The notes under the pieces: model-generated
What the model was told of the DNA's origin: nothing
The model's database searches: none
The model's input: only the letters and a program-made list of their open reading frames with translations
Assembly (NCBI RefSeq): GCF_007827815.1
Contig: NZ_VITH01000008.1
Coordinates: 62,001-126,000 of the forward strand
DNA from: Azospirillum brasilense
GTDB lineage: Bacteria; Pseudomonadota; Alphaproteobacteria; Azospirillales; Azospirillaceae
Length of the DNA stretch: 64,000 nucleotides
Direction of reading: 5' to 3'
Position numbers and translations under genes: made by a program
Shown here: positions 25,847-34,749 of the stretch, in pieces
Numbering within the stretch: the stretch's first letter is position 1
Layout of the letters: each line of letters begins with the position of its first letter

Positions 25847-27457
25847 ATGTTTTTCGGCCCGCTGCCCCTGCGGGAGCTGGAAGGCGCCATCCTGGCGCAT
25901 TCGGTCCGCCGCGGCTCCGTCAGCTTCAAGAAGGGCCGCGTCCTCAGCGCCGAGGACGTGACCGCGCTGCGCGACGCCGGCCTTACCACGGTAACCGCCG
26001 CAAAGCCCGGCCCTGACGATGTGGGGGAGGACGCGGCGGCGGCCCGCATCGCCGCCGCCTTGAAGGGGCAGGAGATCACCGTCGGCGCCGCCTTCACCGG
26101 CCGCGTCAACCTGTTCGCCGAATCGCGCGGCCTGTTCGTTCCGGATGTCGAACGGATCAACGCGCTGAACCTCATCGACGAAAGCGTAACGGTCGCCACC
26201 CTGCCCGCCTTCGCGCCGGTCGAGCCCGGCCAGATGGTCGCCACGGTCAAGATCATCCCCTTCGCCGCCCCCCGTGGCGCCGTGGAGGGGGCGGAGGTCG
26301 AGGCGTCCGCCGGGATGCCGGCGCTGCGCGTCGCCCCCTTCCGCCCCGTGACCGCCGCGCTGATCCAGACCCGCCTGCCCGGCGTGAAGGACAGCGTCCT
26401 CGACAAGACCGTGGCCGTGACGCGGCAACGTCTGGAGGCGATGGGCGGGCGGCTGGTCCGCGATTCGCGCTGCTACCATGGCGAGGCGGCTCTGGCCGAC
26501 GCCATCGCGGCGGCGGGGCGTGTCGACCTGCTGCTGATCGCCGGAGCCTCGGCCATCACCGACCGGCGCGACGTGCTGCCGGCGGGCATCGAGCGGGCGG
26601 GCGGCGTGATCGAGCATTTCGGCATGCCGGTCGACCCCGGCAATCTGCTGCTGATCGCGCATATCGGGGAGACGCCGGTGCTCGGCCTGCCCGGATGCGC
26701 GCGGTCGCCAAAGCTGAACGGCTTCGATTGGGTGCTCCAGCGCATCGCCGCGGGGATTCCGGTGACGCGGGCCGACGTCATGCGCATGGGGGTGGGCGGC
26801 CTGCTGGCCGAGATCCCCAGCCGCCCCCTGCCCCGTTCCGGCACGGTCGCGGTGGAGCCGCCGCGGGCGCCGCGCATCGCCGCACTGGTTCTGGCCGCCG
26901 GACGGTCGAGCCGCATGGGCGGCAGCAACAAGCTGCTCGCCGATGTCGGGGGGGAGCCGCTGGTCGTCCGCACGATCGAATCGGTGCTGGCCTCGCAGGC
27001 CAAGCCGGTGGTGGTGGTGACGGGCCATATGGCGGAGGCGGTGTCCGCGCCGCTGGCCGGGCGCCCGCTGACGATCGTTCACAACCCGTCCTTCGCCGAC
27101 GGGCTCAGCGCCTCGTTGCGCGCCGGGCTGGCCGCCCTGCCAGCGGACGTCGACGGGGTGGTGGTGTGTCTCGGCGACATGCCGCGCGTCACGCCGCAGG
27201 CCATCGACCGGCTGATCGCCGCCCACAACCCGCTGGAGGGCCGGACCGTCTGCGTCCCGACCGTTCATGGCAAGCGCGGCAACCCGGTCCTGTGGGACCG
27301 CGGCTTCTTCGCGGAGATGGCGAAGCTCTCCGGCGACGCCGGGGCCAAGGCGCTGCTGGCCACCCACGCCGATCAGGTGGTCGAGGTGCCGGTGGAGGAC
27401 GGCGGCATCCTCTACGACGTGGACACGCCGGACCTGCTGGCGGAGCTTCGCGGGTAA
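25847..27457 (+). CDS. Fused MoeA-like molybdopterin-binding / MocA-like nucleotidyltransferase
   Basis: 536 aa with two parts. Residues 1-345 resemble a molybdopterin-binding protein (VGAAFTGRVNLFAESRGL, AGASAITDRRDVLPAGIERAGG, LGLPGCARSPKLNGFDWVLQR). Residues 350-536 are an NTP-transferase of the MocA/MobA type with signature LVLAAGRSSRMGGSNKLLADVGG and CLGDMPRVTPQAIDRLI. MocA adds CMP to molybdopterin, giving the MCD cofactor used by CoxL-type enzymes. Encoding this at the end of the hydroxylase operon fits a dedicated cofactor-finishing step. The activity of the N-terminal part is uncertain. Confidence 0.85.
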   Translation: MFFGPLPLRELEGAILAHSVRRGSVSFKKGRVLSAEDVTALRDAGLTTVTAAKPGPDDVGEDAAAARIAAALKGQEITVGAAFTGRVNLFAESRGLFVPDVERINALNLIDESVTVATLPAFAPVEPGQMVATVKIIPFAAPRGAVEGAEVEASAGMPALRVAPFRPVTAALIQTRLPGVKDSVLDKTVAVTRQRLEAMGGRLVRDSRCYHGEAALADAIAAAGRVDLLLIAGASAITDRRDVLPAGIERAGGVIEHFGMPVDPGNLLLIAHIGETPVLGLPGCARSPKLNGFDWVLQRIAAGIPVTRADVMRMGVGGLLAEIPSRPLPRSGTVAVEPPRAPRIAALVLAAGRSSRMGGSNKLLADVGGEPLVVRTIESVLASQAKPVVVVTGHMAEAVSAPLAGRPLTIVHNPSFADGLSASLRAGLAALPADVDGVVVCLGDMPRVTPQAIDRLIAAHNPLEGRTVCVPTVHGKRGNPVLWDRGFFAEMAKLSGDAGAKALLATHADQVVEVPVEDGGILYDVDTPDLLAELRG

Positions 27458-27460
27458 GGT

Positions 27461-28174
27461 TCAGGCGGCCCGTTCGATCACCAGATCCAGCCAGCGGCGG
27501 GAGATCGTCCGGGCGACCGTCCCGGCGGCGGGCAGGTGCCGCTCCAGCGCGACGTCCAGCCCGTCGAGGACGGCCCGGTTGTGCTCCCGTGAGTCGACGC
27601 CGAACTTCTCCGCCCAGCCGCGAACGATGGCGGCGTCGGCCTCCGGGTGGAACTGGAAGGCGTAGAGGTTGCGCCCGAGCCGGAAAGCCTGACGCATGCA
27701 GGCGTTGCTCCAGGCCAGCGGCACGGCGCCCTCGGGAAATTCGAAGGTGTCGTAGTGCCACTGCACCATGTGCAGCTCCGGCGCCAGCCCGCCGAACAAC
27801 GGATCGTCCGAAGCGGCCTCGAACAGCCGGACCGCGCCGACGCCGATCTCCGCCACCGAATGGCGGTAGACACGGGCGCCGAAGGCACGGGCGGCCAACT
27901 GCGCGCCCAGGCAGATGCCCATCACCGGGCGCTCCTCCGCCGCGAAGGCGCGGATCAGCTCCATGACCTGCGGAAAGTGCGGACCTTGCGCGTCGTTCCA
28001 GGCGTCCTGCGGTCCGCCGAGGACCAGCAGCCCGTGATAGCCCTCCGGCGTGGCGGGCAGCGCCTCCCCCTCGTCCGCGGCGACGGTGACCAGCGTCGCG
28101 CCGAACTCGGCCAGCGCGTCCCCGACGAGTCCGGCGGGGGCGTTTCGGTTGTTCTGGACGACCAGGATGCGCAT
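27461..28174 (-). CDS. Type 1 glutamine amidotransferase (GMP synthase-like)
   Basis: 237-aa class I glutamine amidotransferase without a synthase domain. The nucleophile lies in VMGICLGAQLAARAFGA near residue 85, and the catalytic His-Glu pair in YAFQFHPEADAAIV near 170. Stand-alone members include gamma-glutamyl hydrolases and putrescine-degrading PuuD-like enzymes, so the substrate is open. It is convergent with the fused MocA gene, 3 nt between stops, and divergent from a 5'-nucleotidase gene. Confidence 0.85.
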   Translation of the reverse strand: MRILVVQNNRNAPAGLVGDALAEFGATLVTVAADEGEALPATPEGYHGLLVLGGPQDAWNDAQGPHFPQVMELIRAFAAEERPVMGICLGAQLAARAFGARVYRHSVAEIGVGAVRLFEAASDDPLFGGLAPELHMVQWHYDTFEFPEGAVPLAWSNACMRQAFRLGRNLYAFQFHPEADAAIVRGWAEKFGVDSREHNRAVLDGLDVALERHLPAAGTVARTISRRWLDLVIERAA

Positions 28175-28328
28175 GGGGGACCACGTCGGTGAAAGCGGAT
28201 GCCCCGTTCATGAGCGGCGACGGCGGCGAAATCAAGCGATGCAAGGCGGCTATGCGCCACGCCGCGGGACGGCGTACAGTGCGGGGACGCGAAGGAAGCC
28301 TTTCAACTTCCCCAGGGAGACGAGATCG

Positions 28329-29864
28329 ATGCTGACCCGGATTCGCACGCTGGCGGGGGTCGCCACCCTTGCCGGTGCCCTGCTGTTCCCCGCGACCCTG
28401 CTGTTCCCAACCGCGGCGGCCGCCCAGAACGGGACGGTGACCTTCCTGCACTTCAACGACATCTACGAGATTTCGCCGGTGAAGGGCCGCGGCGGCTTCG
28501 CCCCCCTGATGACGGTGCTGAAGGCGGAGCGGCAGCGCAGTGCCGGCGCGCTCACCACGGTCGGCGGCGATTTCCTGTCCCCCTCCCTGCTCTCCGGGAC
28601 GACGCGGGGCGCGCAGATGCCCGACCTGTTCAACGCCATGGGCGTGGACGTCGTCGGCTTCGGGAATCACGAATTCGACTTCGGCACGGAGGTGCTGAAG
28701 GCCCGCATCGCCGAATCGAAGTTCCCCTGGGTCGGCACCAACATCGCCGGACCGGATGGCCAACCGCTCCCCGGTTCGGTCGCCACCTGGACGAAGACGG
28801 TCGGCGACGTCAAGGTCGGTTTCCTCGGAGTCCTCACCCCGGAGACCGCGCATCTGTCCAGCGGCGGGGCGGAGGCCACCTTTACCAACGTGCAGGCCGC
28901 CGCGGCCCTGGCGGTGAAGGCGCTGCGCGACGCGGGGGCGAACGTCGTGGTCGCGCTGACCCACCAGACCATCACGGAGGACCGTGATCTGGCGGTCAAG
29001 GTGAAGGGCATCGACCTGTTGTTGGGCGGCCATGACCACGACCCGATCAGCTTCTACGAAGGATCGACCCTGATCCTGAAGGCCGGGGCGGACGGCCATT
29101 ATCTCGGCGTCATCGATCTGGCGGTCAGCACCAAAGCCACGGACAAGGGGCCGGCGACCACCGTCACACCCTCCGGCTGGCGCTTCGTCACGACCGCCGG
29201 GGTGGCCCCGGACGCCGAGGTCGGGGCGCTGGTCAAGCGCTACACCGACCAGCTCGACGCCACGCTGGCCGGCGTGATCGGGCGGACGGAGACCGACCTC
29301 GACAGCCGCAAGGACGTCGTCCGCTCGCAGGAAACGACGATGGGCAACCTGATCGCCGACGCGCTGCGCGACGGGCTGAAGGCCGACGTTGCCATCACCA
29401 ACGGCGGCGGCATCCGCGCCGACATGTTGCACCCGGCGGGCAGTTCGCTGACCCGCAAGGACATCTTCGCGGAGATGCCCTTCGGCAACGTCGCCGTGCT
29501 GACGCTGCTGTCCGGAGCCGACATTCTGGCCGCGCTGGAGCATGGCGTGTCGAAGGTGGAGGACAAGGCCGGGCGCTTCCCGCAGGTGTCGGGCCTGACC
29601 TTCACCTACGATCCGAAGCTGCCGTCGGGCACTCGCGTGACCGGGGTGACGGTGGGCGGCCAGCCGCTCGACCCGGCCAAGACCTACCGCGTGGCGACCA
29701 ACGACTACATGCTGAAGGGCGGCGACGGCTACGCGGCGCTGTCCCGCGGCCGGACGGTGGTGGACGCCTCCGGCGCCGTGCTGATGGCGACGATGGTCAT
29801 GGACTATGTGGAGGCGAACAAGACCGTCGCCCCGAAGGTGGAAGGCCGCATCGTCGCGAAGTGA
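28329..29864 (+). CDS. Periplasmic 5'-nucleotidase / bifunctional metallophosphatase (UshA-like)
   Basis: 511 aa with signal peptide (LAGVATLAGALLFPATLLFP..., cut after AAA). The calcineurin-like domain shows LHFNDIYEISP near residue 41, GGDFLSPS near 79, GNHEFDFG near 112, and LLGGHDHD near 232. The 5'-nucleotidase C-terminal domain has ITNGGGIRAD near 357 and NDYMLKGGDGYAAL near 457. It releases nucleosides and phosphate from external nucleotides. AGGGAG lies 11 nt before the chosen ATG; the in-frame extension upstream overlaps the divergent amidotransferase gene. Confidence 0.9.
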   Translation: MLTRIRTLAGVATLAGALLFPATLLFPTAAAAQNGTVTFLHFNDIYEISPVKGRGGFAPLMTVLKAERQRSAGALTTVGGDFLSPSLLSGTTRGAQMPDLFNAMGVDVVGFGNHEFDFGTEVLKARIAESKFPWVGTNIAGPDGQPLPGSVATWTKTVGDVKVGFLGVLTPETAHLSSGGAEATFTNVQAAAALAVKALRDAGANVVVALTHQTITEDRDLAVKVKGIDLLLGGHDHDPISFYEGSTLILKAGADGHYLGVIDLAVSTKATDKGPATTVTPSGWRFVTTAGVAPDAEVGALVKRYTDQLDATLAGVIGRTETDLDSRKDVVRSQETTMGNLIADALRDGLKADVAITNGGGIRADMLHPAGSSLTRKDIFAEMPFGNVAVLTLLSGADILAALEHGVSKVEDKAGRFPQVSGLTFTYDPKLPSGTRVTGVTVGGQPLDPAKTYRVATNDYMLKGGDGYAALSRGRTVVDASGAVLMATMVMDYVEANKTVAPKVEGRIVAK

Positions 29865-29876
29865 TCGGAGCGCGCG

Positions 29877-29914
29877 AAAAAAGAACGCCCCTGGACCGGC
29901 CGGTCCGGGGGCGC
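29877..29914 (-). terminator. Intrinsic terminator of the phasin gene
   Basis: On the minus strand a 13-bp palindromic stem with minimal loop (29887-29912, one G-U pair) is followed by TTCTTTTTTCG. It lies between the convergent nucleotidase and phasin genes and probably works mainly for the phasin transcript. Confidence 0.7.
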
Positions 29915-29942
29915 AAGGCCAGGATGGATCGTTGGTGAAGCG

Positions 29943-30509
29943 TCAGGCGCTGCGACGGGCGTGGCGCGCGGCCCCTTCGGCCCGCGCGTTCAGCCGCCGC
30001 ACCGCGTCGTTCGCGGTTTTCGCCGACAGCTCCGAAATCTTGACGCTGCGGTTGAGCAGAAGTTCCATCTCGTCTTTGACCATGCTGCTCTGCGCCGCGT
30101 AGAGGTCCTGGACCGACCGGCTGCGCATCATCGCGTTCATGCCTTCGGCGTTGCGGGCCATCGCCTCCTGGGCGAAGCCCATCCATTCGCGCATGATGGA
30201 CTGCATGCCATCCATCAGCACGGATCCGCACTGCGTCATGACGTCCATGTTCTCGCGGGCCTGCTGGGCGACCTCGCCCTGCGCTTCCGCGGACAGACCC
30301 ATCATGCGCTTGAGCTGATCGGAGGTCTGACCGGCGACTTGGCCAGCGACCTGACTCGCCTTCCCCATCACATCGCTGGCCGTGTCGGCGCCGCGCTGGG
30401 TTGTCTCCGCGGCGGTTTCCGCCATGCGGCGGGTCGTGTCCTCGGCAACATTCCGGCCCTTGGCGGCGGTGTCGCGCGCGATGGTCTGCGCGTCCTTCTC
30501 TGAAGCCAT
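29943..30509 (-). CDS. Phasin family protein
   Basis: 188-aa helical protein of the Phasin_2 type, expected on the surface of polyhydroxybutyrate granules. The N-terminal third is an Ala/Thr/Gln-rich repeat-like helix (QTIARDTAAKGRNVAEDTTRRMAETAAETTQRG). The phasin domain follows from about residue 75 (REWMGFAQEAMARNAEGMNAMMRSRSVQDLYAAQSSMVKDEMELLLNRSVKISELS). The start is the ATG of MASEKDAQ, with AGGAG upstream; a longer in-frame reading to 30635 covers the promoter. A TTGTG/CACAA dyad lies upstream. Confidence 0.87.
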   Translation of the reverse strand: MASEKDAQTIARDTAAKGRNVAEDTTRRMAETAAETTQRGADTASDVMGKASQVAGQVAGQTSDQLKRMMGLSAEAQGEVAQQARENMDVMTQCGSVLMDGMQSIMREWMGFAQEAMARNAEGMNAMMRSRSVQDLYAAQSSMVKDEMELLLNRSVKISELSAKTANDAVRRLNARAEGAARHARRSA

Positions 30510-30579
30510 CTGCCTTGCTCCTGGTTTCGTTCCGTCCGAATCGGACGCTTCCCCCATTTTTCTTAGGTGCCGCGATTTT

Positions 30580-30597
30580 TTGTGCAGTGCGACACAA
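30580..30597 (-). promoter_or_regulatory. Dyad upstream of the phasin gene, possible PhaR operator
   Basis: TTGTGCAGTGCGACACAA has perfect 5-bp outer arms around a TGC-rich core. It sits 71 nt before the phasin start. PhaR repressors bind TGC-rich dyads upstream of phasin genes in other proteobacteria, so a PhaR operator is a reasonable guess. No phaR gene is in this window. Confidence 0.4.
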
Positions 30598-30875
30598 GCA
30601 TCCATATACCATGGTGGCGAAGAATAGTTCCACAACTCTAAAAACTAACCTTACCTACTTTTTTGCGGATACGAAGAAGTCTCCACCAGGATTTATTGCA
30701 TAGAATTTTGCGTCAAATTTCATGCGGTGTTTTAGTCGATCCAAAGAAAATCGCCAGGCAGCGCTGTAGGCGAGATGCGGATGGCCCGAGCAGTCCCCAA
30801 ATTCTAGGGCAAGCAAACCTGAGCCGGTGCGTTGCCCGTCCTGGTCCGACACCGGCCCACCCGCGGAGGATGCCC
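30598..30875. other. AT-rich divergent promoter region for phasin and ald
   Basis: Together with 30510-30597 this makes a 366-bp gene-free stretch. The middle (about 30630-30770) is far more AT-rich than the surroundings, with runs such as ACTTTTTTG and TTTTGCGTCAAATTTCATG, as expected for Lrp/AldR-type control of ald. I could not define specific -35/-10 pairs. Confidence 0.4.
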
Positions 30876-31994
30876 ATGCTCATCGGCGTGCCGACGGAAA
30901 TCAAAAACCATGAATACCGCGTCGGGCTGACCCCGGCCTCGGTCCGTGAACTGACGCATCACGGGCACAGCGTGCTGGTGCAGGCGGGAGCCGGCACCGC
31001 CATCGGGCTGGACGACGAGCACTATGAAGCCGCCGGAGCGGAGATTGTGCCGGACGCCGCAACCGTCTTCGCCCGCTCCGAGATGGTGGTGAAGGTGAAG
31101 GAGCCCCAGCCGCAGGAATGCGCGATGCTGCGCCGGGAGCAAGTCCTGTTCACCTATCTGCATCTCGCCCCCGACCCGAAGCAGACCAGGCTGTTGCTGG
31201 ACTCCGGCGCCGTCGCCATCGCCTATGAGACGGTGACGGACTCCCGCGGCGGCCTGCCGCTCCTGGCGCCGATGAGCGAAGTGGCCGGTCGCATGTCGGT
31301 GCAGGCCGGCGCCCATTGCCTGGAGAAGGCGCAGGGCGGGCGTGGCGTCCTGCTCGGCGGCGTGCCCGGCGTGCCGGCGGCCAAGGTGGTGGTGCTGGGC
31401 GGCGGCGTGGTCGGCACCAACGCCGCCCGCATGGCCATGGGGCTGGAGGCGAAGGTGATCGTCATCGACAAGTCCCTGCCCCGCCTGAAGGAGCTGGACC
31501 TGCAATTCGGCGCCAAGTTGCAGACGCTTTATTCGACGGTCGACACGATCGAGGAGCATGTGCTCGACGCCGACCTCGTCATCGGCGCGGTCCTCGTGCC
31601 GGGGGCCGAGGCGCCGAAGCTGGTGACCAAGGCGATGGTGGAGCGGATGCGGCGGGGCGCCGTGGTGGTGGACGTCGCCATCGACCAGGGCGGCTGCTTC
31701 GAGACCTCGCACCCCACCACCCACGCCGATCCGACCTATCTGGTGGACGGGGTGGTCCATTACTGCGTCGCCAACATGCCGGGGGCGGTCGCGCGCACCT
31801 CGACCTTCGCGTTGAACAACGCCACCCTGCCCTTCACGCTGGCGCTCGCCGACCGGGGCTACCGCGCGGCGCTGGCCCGCGACCCGCATCTGCGGGCCGG
31901 GCTGAACATCCACGCCGGGGCGGTCACCTGCAAGGCGGTGGCCGACGCCCAGGGGCTGGCTTACCAGCCGGCGGAGGAGGCGCTACGGCTTTGA
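30876..31994 (+). CDS. ald: Alanine dehydrogenase
   Basis: 372-aa NAD-dependent enzyme interconverting L-alanine and pyruvate plus ammonia. It starts [23 protein letters not shown], with GGAGG seven bases upstream of the ATG at 30876. The N-terminal catalytic domain holds [12 protein letters not shown] (Lys near 74) and TYLHLAPD (His near 95). The NAD-binding fold follows with [19 protein letters not shown] near 170, and the closing region is [26 protein letters not shown]. Length matches the family (about 370). An AT-rich leader suggests Lrp-type regulation by alanine, which is inference. Confidence 0.95.
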   Translation: MLIGVPTEIKNHEYRVGLTPASVRELTHHGHSVLVQAGAGTAIGLDDEHYEAAGAEIVPDAATVFARSEMVVKVKEPQPQECAMLRREQVLFTYLHLAPDPKQTRLLLDSGAVAIAYETVTDSRGGLPLLAPMSEVAGRMSVQAGAHCLEKAQGGRGVLLGGVPGVPAAKVVVLGGGVVGTNAARMAMGLEAKVIVIDKSLPRLKELDLQFGAKLQTLYSTVDTIEEHVLDADLVIGAVLVPGAEAPKLVTKAMVERMRRGAVVVDVAIDQGGCFETSHPTTHADPTYLVDGVVHYCVANMPGAVARTSTFALNNATLPFTLALADRGYRAALARDPHLRAGLNIHAGAVTCKAVADAQGLAYQPAEEALRL

Positions 31995-31997
31995 ATG

Positions 31998-32040
31998 CCG
32001 TTCCCGGAGGGTGGCGACGCCATCGCCCCTCCGGGAACGG
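31998..32040. terminator. Bidirectional terminator hairpin
   Basis: A perfect 14-bp inverted repeat (31998-32011 and 32027-32040, CCGTTCCCGGAGGG/CCCTCCGGGAACGG) starts 3 nt after ald and ends just before the convergent gene's stop. No U-tract is present, so termination may need Rho or rely on RNA 3'-end protection. Confidence 0.6.
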
Positions 32041-32044
32041 GCGC

Positions 32045-32722
32045 TCAGGCCGACCGCAGCGGCGAGAATCGGAAATCGCAGTGGCTGGCGCCGCCGGCCA
32101 GGGTTTGCGTTCTCTCCAAATGGATGCCGCGTGTCGCGTAGGCATCGAAGTCGAGACCGCAGATGTTCGGCAGAAGCTCCTTGTCACCGTGGCGGGCCGC
32201 GAATTTGCAGAAACCGCAGGCTCGGTAGTTGATGCCGAACGTGAAATCATCCCCCGGCCCCGGCTCGACGAAGTCGTAGACGAAATCCTCGGGAAACCGC
32301 TCTTCGCGGCTTTTCTCCGCCTGCTCGCGCAGAAAGGCTTGGTTTTCCGGCGACAGGAACTGTTCGCCCGCGGCGAGGCGGTCCGCTTCGGGCACGGTGA
32401 GCAGTTGGGCCTTGTAGGCATCCCGCTCGATGTCGCCGATCACGGACAACGGCACGCCGTGCCGCCGGAGCACCCGGCTGATGGCCATGAAGCCCAGGAG
32501 ACGCATGAAGAAGTCGCTCATGCGGCTTTCCGCGCCCCCGACATAGGGCATCTGCGTGAGCACGATGGCGAACTCGTCCATCACCTTCCGCTTGATTCCC
32601 GCGATGCCGGATGGATCGACGTGCGCGCGCAGCATCCCTTCGGCAAGGTCGAGGCGCTGCCGCATCGCCGCTTCCATCGCGCCGCGATGGTGCTCGTAAA
32701 AGGAATGAATGACTCCGGCCAT
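32045..32722 (-). CDS. L-2-amino-thiazoline-4-carboxylic acid hydrolase family protein
   Basis: 225 aa. The C-terminal half fits the ATC_hydrolase family (PF14196): [58 protein letters not shown] near residues 160-218, with conserved Cys in ACGFC, NICGLD and SHCDF. The family is named for ring opening of ATC to cysteine in Pseudomonas, but most members are uncharacterised. The N-terminal half is helical. It is convergent with ald and lies 46 nt upstream of livM's stop in the same direction, as a separate unit before the liv genes. Confidence 0.8.
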   Translation of the reverse strand: MAGVIHSFYEHHRGAMEAAMRQRLDLAEGMLRAHVDPSGIAGIKRKVMDEFAIVLTQMPYVGGAESRMSDFFMRLLGFMAISRVLRRHGVPLSVIGDIERDAYKAQLLTVPEADRLAAGEQFLSPENQAFLREQAEKSREERFPEDFVYDFVEPGPGDDFTFGINYRACGFCKFAARHGDKELLPNICGLDFDAYATRGIHLERTQTLAGGASHCDFRFSPLRSA

Positions 32723-32768
32723 GCGCTATCTCCCCACACTCAATGGCGGCCGGTCGGGCGCGACCCGC

Positions 32769-33752
32769 TCACGGGCGCTTGTTTCCAAAGCGGGCGGCAA
32801 TCTCCCCGACGATGCCGCGGCGGAACAGCAGCACGCAGGCGACGAAGATGACGCCGATCACCACCGGCACCGGCAGGTTGCTCGCCGCCAGATAATTCTC
32901 CAGCGTCACCACCAGCGCTGCCCCGACCACGGGCCCCAACAGCGTCCCGATGCCGCCCAGCAGGGTCATCAGCACCACCGCGCCGGACATCTGCCACTGC
33001 ACATCGGTCAGAGTGGCGAGTTGGAAGACGATGGCCTTGGTGCCCCCCGCCAGACCGGCCAGCGTGGCGGACAGGACGAAGGCCATCAGCTTGTAGTGAT
33101 CGGTGCGGTAGCCGAGCGAGATGGCGCGCGGCTCATTCTCGCGGATCGCCTTCAGCACCTGCCCGAAGGGCGAGTGGACGGTGCGCCAGATCACCGCGAA
33201 GCCGAACAGGAAGACCGCCAGCACCGTGTAGTACATGGACATCGACTGGCTGAGGTCGATCACACCGAACAGATGGCCGCGCGGCACCGCCTGGATTCCG
33301 TCCTCGCCGCCCGTGAACTTGAGCTGCAAGGCCATGAAGAAGACCATCTGCGACAGCGCCAGCGTGATCATGGCGAAGTAGATCCCCTGCCGCCGGATCG
33401 CCAGCGCGCCGAAGGCCAGACCGAGAGTCGCGGCGAAGGCCGTCCCCAGCAGGATGCCGAGTTCCGGCGGCAGCCCCCAGACCTTCACCGTGTGGGCGGT
33501 GATGTAGGCCGCCCCGCCGAAGAAGGCGGCGTGGCCGAAGCTGAGCAGACCGGCGAAGCCGATCAGCAGGTTGAAGGCGCAGGCGAACAGCGCGAAGCAC
33601 AGCACCTTCATCACGAAGACGGGGTACAGAACGTAGGGCGCGGCGATAAGGACCAGCAGCAGCACGGCCAAGGCCAGCAGGCCCGGCATGGCCGGTCTTC
33701 CGGTGGCGGGGGCTGCGGTTTCGCGGCGGACGGCGTGAATCTCGGTCGCCAT
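32769..33752 (-). CDS. livM: Branched-chain amino acid/amide ABC transporter permease LivM
   Basis: 327-aa HAAT-family permease with eight to ten hydrophobic segments. Landmarks are [28 protein letters not shown] near residue 60, [26 protein letters not shown] near 112, and the EAA-like region [36 protein letters not shown] near 205-240. It has GAGAGGTG before the ATG and a 3-nt gap from livH. Here it is last in the order binding protein-livH-livM, with the ATPases livG-livF upstream. Confidence 0.92.
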   Translation of the reverse strand: MATEIHAVRRETAAPATGRPAMPGLLALAVLLLVLIAAPYVLYPVFVMKVLCFALFACAFNLLIGFAGLLSFGHAAFFGGAAYITAHTVKVWGLPPELGILLGTAFAATLGLAFGALAIRRQGIYFAMITLALSQMVFFMALQLKFTGGEDGIQAVPRGHLFGVIDLSQSMSMYYTVLAVFLFGFAVIWRTVHSPFGQVLKAIRENEPRAISLGYRTDHYKLMAFVLSATLAGLAGGTKAIVFQLATLTDVQWQMSGAVVLMTLLGGIGTLLGPVVGAALVVTLENYLAASNLPVPVVIGVIFVACVLLFRRGIVGEIAARFGNKRP

Positions 33753-33755
33753 GGG

Positions 33756-34643
33756 TCACCTCTCCCGCCCGAACAGGCCGGCGGGCTTGATCAGAAGCAC
33801 CACGGCCATGATGACGAAGACGACGATGTTGGACGCCTCCGGATAGAACACCTTCGTCAGGCCTTCCAACAGGCCCAGACCGTATCCGGTCAGCACCGCC
33901 CCCAGAATCGACCCCATGCCGCCGATCACCACCACGGCGAAGACGACGATGATCAGGTTGGAGCCCATCAGCGGCGACACCTGATAGATCGGCGCCGCGA
34001 GAACGCCAGCCAGCCCGGCCAGAGCCACGCCGAACCCGTAGGTGGCCGTGATCATCAGCGGCACATTGATGCCGAAGGCCTGGACCAGAACCGGATTCTC
34101 GGTGGCGGCGCGCAGGTAGGCGCCGAGCTTCGTCCGCTCGATGGCGTACCAGGTGGCGAGGCAGACGACCAGCGAGGCGACGACGACCCAGCCGCGGTAA
34201 TTGGGCAGGAACATGAAGCCGAGATTCTGACCGCCGCGCAGCAGGTCGGGGATCGGGTAAGGCTGGCCCGACACGCCGTAGAAATGCCGGAACGCCCCCT
34301 CCACGATCAGCGCGAGGCCGAAGGTCAGCAACAGCCCGTAGAGATGGTCGAGCTTGTAGAGGCGGCTGAGCAGCGTCTTTTCCAACACCACGCCGAAGGC
34401 GCCGACGACCAGCGGCGCCAGCAGAAGCGCCCACCAGTAGCCGATCCCCGCCGTGGTCAGCAGCAGCCACGCCACGAAGGCCCCCAGCATGTAGAGCGCG
34501 CCGTGGGCGAAGTTGATGACGTTCAGCATGCCGAAGATGACCGCCAGCCCGAGGCTGAGCAGCGCGTAGAAGGACCCGTTGATCAGCCCCAGAAGAAGCT
34601 GCCCGAACAGCGCCTGGGGCGGGATGCCGAAAATGGTGGACAT
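33756..34643 (-). CDS. livH: Branched-chain amino acid/amide ABC transporter permease LivH
   Basis: 295-aa integral membrane permease. It starts MSTIFGIPPQALFGQLLLGLINGSFYALLSLGLAVIFGMLNVINFAHG, the canonical LivH N-terminus with the NFAHG motif near residue 45. A loop GSILGAVLTGYGLGLLEGL lies near 240. GGAGG is nine bases before the ATG at 34643. The in-frame extension to 34715 covers an intercistronic hairpin and is not coding. Confidence 0.92.
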   Translation of the reverse strand: MSTIFGIPPQALFGQLLLGLINGSFYALLSLGLAVIFGMLNVINFAHGALYMLGAFVAWLLLTTAGIGYWWALLLAPLVVGAFGVVLEKTLLSRLYKLDHLYGLLLTFGLALIVEGAFRHFYGVSGQPYPIPDLLRGGQNLGFMFLPNYRGWVVVASLVVCLATWYAIERTKLGAYLRAATENPVLVQAFGINVPLMITATYGFGVALAGLAGVLAAPIYQVSPLMGSNLIIVVFAVVVIGGMGSILGAVLTGYGLGLLEGLTKVFYPEASNIVVFVIMAVVLLIKPAGLFGRER

Positions 34644-34693
34644 GTGCGGTTCGCCTCCGGCCCTTCTCCGACCGTTCTGCGCGGCGGGTGATC

Positions 34694-34740
34694 GCCCCGG
34701 CGCCCGTCCCCGCACGCGGCGGTGGACGGAACGCCGGGGC
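34694..34740 (-). terminator. Intercistronic hairpin between binding protein and livH
   Basis: A nested inverted repeat: outer arms 34694-34702 and 34732-34740 (GCCCCGGCG/CGCCGGGGC), inner arms 34704-34709 and 34724-34729 (CCGTCC/GGACGG). It begins 10 nt after the binding-protein stop. It lacks a U-tract, so mRNA 3'-end protection or partial termination is likely, raising binding protein over permease. Confidence 0.55.
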
Positions 34741-34749
34741 GGGCGGGGG

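Noticed and set aside
32709..34691. A 660-codon plus-strand frame opposite livM and livH
   Set aside because: Composition is Gln/His/Asp-rich antisense of membrane-protein codons; the minus-strand frames have clear permease motifs.
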